Origin: Clostridiales bacterium CCNA10
GTDB lineage: Bacteria > Bacillota > Clostridia > Oscillospirales > Oscillospiraceae
NCBI GenBank assembly: GCA_003573975.1
Contig: AP018533.1
Coordinates: 1,550,001 to 1,614,000, forward strand
Reading direction: 5' to 3'
DNA length: 64,000 bases
The notes beneath the pieces were generated by a model, which saw only the letters and a program-made list of their open reading frames with translations, was not told the DNA's origin and did no database searches. Below, in pieces: positions 59,321 through 64,000 of the stretch (its first letter is position 1; each line of letters opens with the position of its first letter). A program made the position numbers and the translations under genes.

Positions 59321-61174
59321 TTGCAGGAACAGAAGGAAAAAACAGGGCCGCTGCTGGCGGACCTGAGCGACCAGGAGGCCGCGGCGCTGTGCCGGGAGCT
59401 CCGGGAGGAGCTGATCCGGGATGTGTCCCGGACAGGGGGGCATCTGGCCTCCAACCTGGGAGCGGTGGAGCTGACTGTGGCTATCCACCGGGTGTTCGAT
59501 ACCAGCCGGGACCGGCTGGTCTTTGACGTGGGGCACCAGTGCTATATCCATAAAATGCTCACCGGGCGGCGGGAGGAGATGGCTGGACTGCGCCAGTACG
59601 GCGGGATCGCCGGCTTCCCCAAGCCCGGAGAGAGCGTCCACGACGCCTTCATCGCCGGACATGCCTCCAATTCAGTGGCAGTGGCAGTAGGGATGGTCCA
59701 GGCACGGGCCGCCCTGGGCCAGGATTATCAGGTGGCCGCCCTCATCGGAGACGGGGCCCTCACCGGCGGCCTGGCCTATGAGGGGTTGTCTAACGGCGGG
59801 CAGTGCGGACAGCAACTGCTGGTTATCCTGAATGACAACGGAATGTCCATTGACCGGAACGTGGGCGCGGTGGCCCGGCATCTGGCGCAGCAGCGCCTGA
59901 AGCCCCAGTACCTCAGCTTCAAGCAGGGGTACCGGCGGTTTATGGGAGCCACCTGGCTGGGCCGGAAGATTTACCGGATGACCCATAGCGTAAAAAAGGC
60001 GCTGAAGCAGAGCCTCCTGCCGTGCAGTATGTTCGAGAATATGGGATTCACCTACCTGGGACCGGTGAATGGACACGATCTGCCGGAACTGACCAAGACG
60101 CTTCGGTACGCGGCAAGCCTGAAGGAGCCTGTCCTGCTCCATGTCAAAACTGTAAAGGGGAAAGGCTTTGCACCTGCGGAGCGTAACCCTGACGCATTTC
60201 ACGGCGTGTCCCCCTTCGATCCGGAGACGGGCGCGCCCAGAAAATCGGGGGGAGAGAACTTTTCCCGGGTGTTTGGCCGCACGCTGGTCCGCCTGGCCCG
60301 GAACGACAGGCGTATCTGTGCCCTGACGGCCGCCATGGTGGGGGGGACCGGGCTGACCGCCTTTGCGGAGGCCTATCCCAAACGCTTTTTTGATGTGGGG
60401 ATCGCCGAGGGCTGCGCGGCCTCTATGGCGGCTGGGATGGCCAAACAGGGGGCGGTGCCCGTGTTTGCGGTGTACTCCACATTTTTGCAGCGCAGCTATG
60501 ATATGCTGCTCCATGATATAGCCATTGACGGGCTTCATGTAGTCCTGGCGGTGGACCGGGCCGGCTTAGTGGGGGATGATGGAGAGACCCATCACGGGGT
60601 ATTCGACGTGGCCTATCTGAACAGCGTTCCTGGGATCACGGTGTATTCCCCCTCCAATTTCACAGAACTGGACCGGATGCTGGAGGCGGCAGTGTGCCGC
60701 TACACCGGTCCCGTGGCGGTACGCTATCCCAGAGGAGGACAGGGGTCCTTCCAGGCAGATGCGGGGGATGCCTCCGCCGTGGTCCTCCGCCATGGGACAG
60801 ACATCACCCTGGCGGGCTATGGCATGGAGATCAACGACCTTCTGGAGGCGGCGGCCCGCCTGGAGGAGGCCGGGATCCAGGCAGAGGTTGTAAAGTGGAA
60901 TATCATTACACCACTTGAGACAGAACTGTTGATCGAGTCGGTGCGCAAGACGGGCCATCTGTTGGTGGCGGAGGAGTGCGTGGAGCAGGGCTGCGTGGGC
61001 GTCCGGGCTCTGGCCGCTTTGGAGGCCTCCGGCACGGCGGCGAAGACTGCGCTGGTCAACTGCGGGACGGGATATGTGCCCCACGGAGCGGTCCCGATCC
61101 TGAAAAAAAGTCTGGGACTGGATGGAGCGGGGCTCTTCCGCCGGGCGATGGAGGTGCTGGGCCGTGAAGAATAA
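59321..61174 (+). CDS. dxs: 1-deoxy-D-xylulose-5-phosphate synthase
   Basis: A 617-residue thiamine-diphosphate enzyme that makes DXP from pyruvate and glyceraldehyde 3-phosphate, the first step of the MEP isoprenoid route and a source for thiamine and pyridoxal. The ThDP motif is GDGALTGGLAYEGLSN near residues 143-158. The DVGHQCYIHKMLTGR segment and the transketolase pyrimidine domain (DVGIAEGCAASMAAGMAKQG; DRAGLVGDDGETHHGVFD) are clear. The start is TTG at 59321, 6 nt after GAGGGA. Confidence 0.95.
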   Translation: MQEQKEKTGPLLADLSDQEAAALCRELREELIRDVSRTGGHLASNLGAVELTVAIHRVFDTSRDRLVFDVGHQCYIHKMLTGRREEMAGLRQYGGIAGFPKPGESVHDAFIAGHASNSVAVAVGMVQARAALGQDYQVAALIGDGALTGGLAYEGLSNGGQCGQQLLVILNDNGMSIDRNVGAVARHLAQQRLKPQYLSFKQGYRRFMGATWLGRKIYRMTHSVKKALKQSLLPCSMFENMGFTYLGPVNGHDLPELTKTLRYAASLKEPVLLHVKTVKGKGFAPAERNPDAFHGVSPFDPETGAPRKSGGENFSRVFGRTLVRLARNDRRICALTAAMVGGTGLTAFAEAYPKRFFDVGIAEGCAASMAAGMAKQGAVPVFAVYSTFLQRSYDMLLHDIAIDGLHVVLAVDRAGLVGDDGETHHGVFDVAYLNSVPGITVYSPSNFTELDRMLEAAVCRYTGPVAVRYPRGGQGSFQADAGDASAVVLRHGTDITLAGYGMEINDLLEAAARLEEAGIQAEVVKWNIITPLETELLIESVRKTGHLLVAEECVEQGCVGVRALAALEASGTAAKTALVNCGTGYVPHGAVPILKKSLGLDGAGLFRRAMEVLGREE

Positions 61175-61970
61175 AAAGCGGCTGGATGTGGTGATGGTGG
61201 AGCGCGGGCTGGCGGAGAGCCGCCAGAAAGCCCAGGCGGTCATCATGGCCGGACAGGTATTCGTAGACGATCAGAAGGTGGACAAGGCGGGCGCTCCGGT
61301 GACGGAGGGCCAGAACGTGGAGATCCGGGGCAAGACCCTTCCTTATGTGAGCCGGGGCGGGCTGAAGCTGGAAAAGGCCATGCAGCTCTGGCCCATCGGG
61401 CTCCACGGCGCGGTGTGCGCCGACATCGGGGCCTCCACCGGCGGATTTACCGACTGTATGCTCCAAAACGGGGCACAGAAGGTCTATGCGGTGGACGTGG
61501 GGTATAACCAGCTGGACTACCGCCTGCGCACCCACCCCCAGGTGGTGTGCATGGAGCGGACCAATGCCCGTTATCTCACCCGGGAACAGATCCCGGATCC
61601 TCTGAACTTCTTTTCCGTGGACGTCTCCTTCATCTCCCTCAACCTCATCCTGCCCGCGCTGCGGCCCCTGATGCAGGAGACTGGGGAAGGGGTCTGCCTG
61701 GTAAAGCCCCAGTTCGAGGCGGGGAAGGACAAGGTGGGCAAGAAGGGGGTCGTCCGGGATCCGGCAGTCCATCTGGAGGTGCTGGAGCACTTTCTGGAGC
61801 ACGCCGCCCATGCTGGATTCTCTATAAAGGATATTACCTTTTCCCCTATCCGCGGGCCGGAGGGGAACATTGAATACTTGGGCTATCTCTCGGTCCGGCA
61901 GGGCCCGGCATACAGCGGCGACCTGAGCGCACTGGTGTCGGCCTCTCACGGGGAGTTGAAGGGGGAGTAA
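61164..61970 (+). CDS. tlyA: TlyA-family rRNA 2'-O-methyltransferase
   Basis: A 268-residue protein with an N-terminal S4 RNA-binding domain (RLDVVMVERGLAESRQKAQA, near residues 5-65) and a C-terminal FtsJ-like domain with SAM motif ADIGASTGGFTDCML near 92-106 and SVDVSFISL. TlyA relatives methylate cytidines in 16S and 23S rRNA; some are haemolysin-annotated. GTG at 61164 has GGAGGTG about 7 nt upstream and overlaps the dxs end by 11 nt. Confidence 0.93.
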   Translation: MKNKKRLDVVMVERGLAESRQKAQAVIMAGQVFVDDQKVDKAGAPVTEGQNVEIRGKTLPYVSRGGLKLEKAMQLWPIGLHGAVCADIGASTGGFTDCMLQNGAQKVYAVDVGYNQLDYRLRTHPQVVCMERTNARYLTREQIPDPLNFFSVDVSFISLNLILPALRPLMQETGEGVCLVKPQFEAGKDKVGKKGVVRDPAVHLEVLEHFLEHAAHAGFSIKDITFSPIRGPEGNIEYLGYLSVRQGPAYSGDLSALVSASHGELKGE

Positions 61971-61973
61971 GGC

Positions 61974-62846
61974 ATGAGGATCATTTTAAGCTCCAACCCC
62001 TACCGGGACCGGGGCCTTCGGACCGCGCTGGAGGCGGACCGGATCCTGCGGAAGGCCGGCGCGGAGACGGTGCTGTGTCTGCCCTTTGTCCCCAAGAAGG
62101 GGGAGCGGCTGGATCTGCCCCGTCAGGCGGCCCTCCACAAGCTGGAGGAGGAGCTTCCTAAGGCGGACCTGCTGGTCTGCTTCGGCGGGGATGGGACCAT
62201 CCTTCACGCCGCCCGGGACGCCACCCTCCACGGGGTGCCCATCCTGGGGGTGAACATGGGCAGCGTGGGCTTCATGGCGGAGCTGGAGCGGACGGAGCTC
62301 TCCCTGCTGGTCCCCCTGGCCAAGGGGCACTTTGTGACGGAGGAGCGGATGATGCTGGACATCCGGCTGCTTCGGGGGGAGAAACAGATCAGCCAGGACC
62401 TGGCCCTGAACGATGTGGTCTTTTCCAAGGGCTCCATGGCCCGGGTGGCGGAGGTGGAGGTACTGGCCGACCAGGTGATGGTCCAGCGGATCATGGGGGA
62501 CGGGGTCATTGTCGCCACGCCCACAGGCTCCACCGCCTACTCCATGTCGGCGGGGGGGCCCATCGTGGAGCCGAACTGCCGGTGCATCGTGGTCACGCCC
62601 GTGTGCGCGCACCAGCTCAGCTCCCGGGCCATGGTGCTGGATGCCGGCCGGCGGATCACCGTGCAGATGCCCAAGGGGAGCCGGAAGCACCTCTATCTGT
62701 CGGTGGACGGGGGCAAGGTGATCCGCGTCACAGCCAATGAGCGGGTGGAGATCACACAATCCCAATGCAGTACGCGGCTGGTCCAGCTGGCGGGCCGGAG
62801 TTTTTATCAGGTCACCAATCAGAAGTTAGGAGGGTATGTGCCATGA
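61974..62846 (+). CDS. nadK: NAD kinase
   Basis: A 290-residue enzyme that phosphorylates NAD to NADP. The catalytic GGDGT motif is at residues 71-75 in FGGDGTILHAAR, with NMGSVGFMAE, DGVIVATPTGSTAYSMSAGG and the C-terminal beta-sandwich (HQLSSRAMVLDAGRRI). The stop overlaps the argR start (ATGA). NADP supply fits with DXS-pathway reduction steps. Confidence 0.95.
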   Translation: MRIILSSNPYRDRGLRTALEADRILRKAGAETVLCLPFVPKKGERLDLPRQAALHKLEEELPKADLLVCFGGDGTILHAARDATLHGVPILGVNMGSVGFMAELERTELSLLVPLAKGHFVTEERMMLDIRLLRGEKQISQDLALNDVVFSKGSMARVAEVEVLADQVMVQRIMGDGVIVATPTGSTAYSMSAGGPIVEPNCRCIVVTPVCAHQLSSRAMVLDAGRRITVQMPKGSRKHLYLSVDGGKVIRVTANERVEITQSQCSTRLVQLAGRSFYQVTNQKLGGYVP

Positions 62847-63292
62847 AGCGTGCGCGTCAGACGGAGATCCTGAACATCATTCAAAGCGTGGATGTGGAGA
62901 CCCAGGAGCAGCTGCTGGATGAGCTGCGGGCCAGGGGCTATTCCGCCACCCAGGCCACGATTTCCCGGGACATCAAGGAGCTGCGGCTGGTAAAGGAATT
63001 GGCCGGCGGCGGCTACCGGTATGCGTCCTCCGACCGGCGGGGCCTGGCGGACTCCGACATCCGGCTTCGGAACATTTTTAAGGAGGGCGTCACCTCGGTG
63101 GACGTGGCGCAGAACATCGTGGTGGTGCGGACCATGCCGGGGCTGGCCTCCGCGGCCTGTTCGGCCCTGGACAATATGGACATATCGGGCATGGTGGCCA
63201 GCCTGGCGGGGGATGATGTTGGGATTCTAATTATGCGGGATAACGATCTGGCGGAGCAGTTCATCCAGGAGGTCCACAAGCTGCTGAAGTGA
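62843..63292 (+). CDS. argR: Arginine repressor ArgR
   Basis: A 149-residue winged-helix regulator of arginine genes. The DNA-binding domain is TEILNIIQSVDVETQEQLLD and the recognition segment SATQATISRDIKELRLVK near residues 36-53. The C-terminal hexamerisation/arginine domain has NIVVVRTMPGLASAACSALD and LAGDDVGILIM. ATG at 62843 follows AGGAGGG. argR next to recN is a conserved Firmicute pair. Confidence 0.95.
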   Translation: MKRARQTEILNIIQSVDVETQEQLLDELRARGYSATQATISRDIKELRLVKELAGGGYRYASSDRRGLADSDIRLRNIFKEGVTSVDVAQNIVVVRTMPGLASAACSALDNMDISGMVASLAGDDVGILIMRDNDLAEQFIQEVHKLLK

Positions 63293-63323
63293 TCCGCTGT
63301 CTGGAAGGAAATGAGGGAGTGCA

Positions 63324-64000
<677 letters not shown>

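Overview
The window looks like chromosome of a GC-rich, strictly anaerobic, spore-forming Clostridia member, most likely Oscillospiraceae (Flavonifractor / Lawsonibacter / Intestinimonas-like). This is inferred from gene content: V-type ATPase, rubrerythrin, spore maturation genes spmA/spmB, a SpoVT/AbrB-type regulator, a SleB-type hydrolase, the DXS isoprenoid route, and strong AGGAGG ribosome sites with some GTG and TTG starts.

Layout. 1-3.9 kb: V-type ATPase subunits A, B and D. 4-12.6 kb: rubrerythrin behind a Fur-like operator, a YitT-type membrane protein, an amino-acid ABC transporter (minus strand), alanine racemase, an LTA-synthase-like enzyme and a DUF1934 gene whose 3' end is duplicated around a hairpin-rich spacer. 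12.8-17.7 kb: argS, a Nudix hydrolase, two RNA-modification methyltransferases and an AbrB regulator. 18-28.2 kb: spmAB, a duplicated-domain membrane protein, an AlaX-type editing protein, HPr plus Enzyme I, a SpoU methyltransferase, a sigma/anti-sigma pair with PepSY domains, and an amidohydrolase. 28.4-32.8 kb: a short-chain dehydrogenase, a Crp/Fnr regulator and a thiol-redox operon (trxA, trxB, DUF6132, ccdA, tlpA-like). The dehydrogenase and the redox operon share the same palindrome at the same distance from the -10.

33-53.4 kb is accessory. It holds small hypothetical genes, several broken genes, immunity-like genes, an Hsp90-family gene, a block of uncharacterised membrane proteins, tRNA-Ser(GGA) and tRNA-Gly(CCC), and two related ~200-nt transcription units with the same promoter and terminator layout. 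A 6.2-kb integrative mobilizable element (serine recombinase, MobV relaxase, oriT, XRE regulator) sits inside one immunity-like gene. Its ends are a 20-bp inverted repeat meeting at a shared GT dinucleotide, and removing it restores one continuous reading frame. The element carries a nested IS30-family insertion sequence.

53.8-64 kb returns to core genes: a SleB-like hydrolase, then a long operon nusB - TsaD-like - xseA - xseB - ispA - divergent PAP2 - dxs - tlyA - nadK - argR - recN, cut by the window edge in recN. It joins transcription antitermination, DNA repair, isoprenoid precursor synthesis, rRNA methylation and NADP supply.

All calls come from reading the sequence and recalled family motifs; no database search was run.
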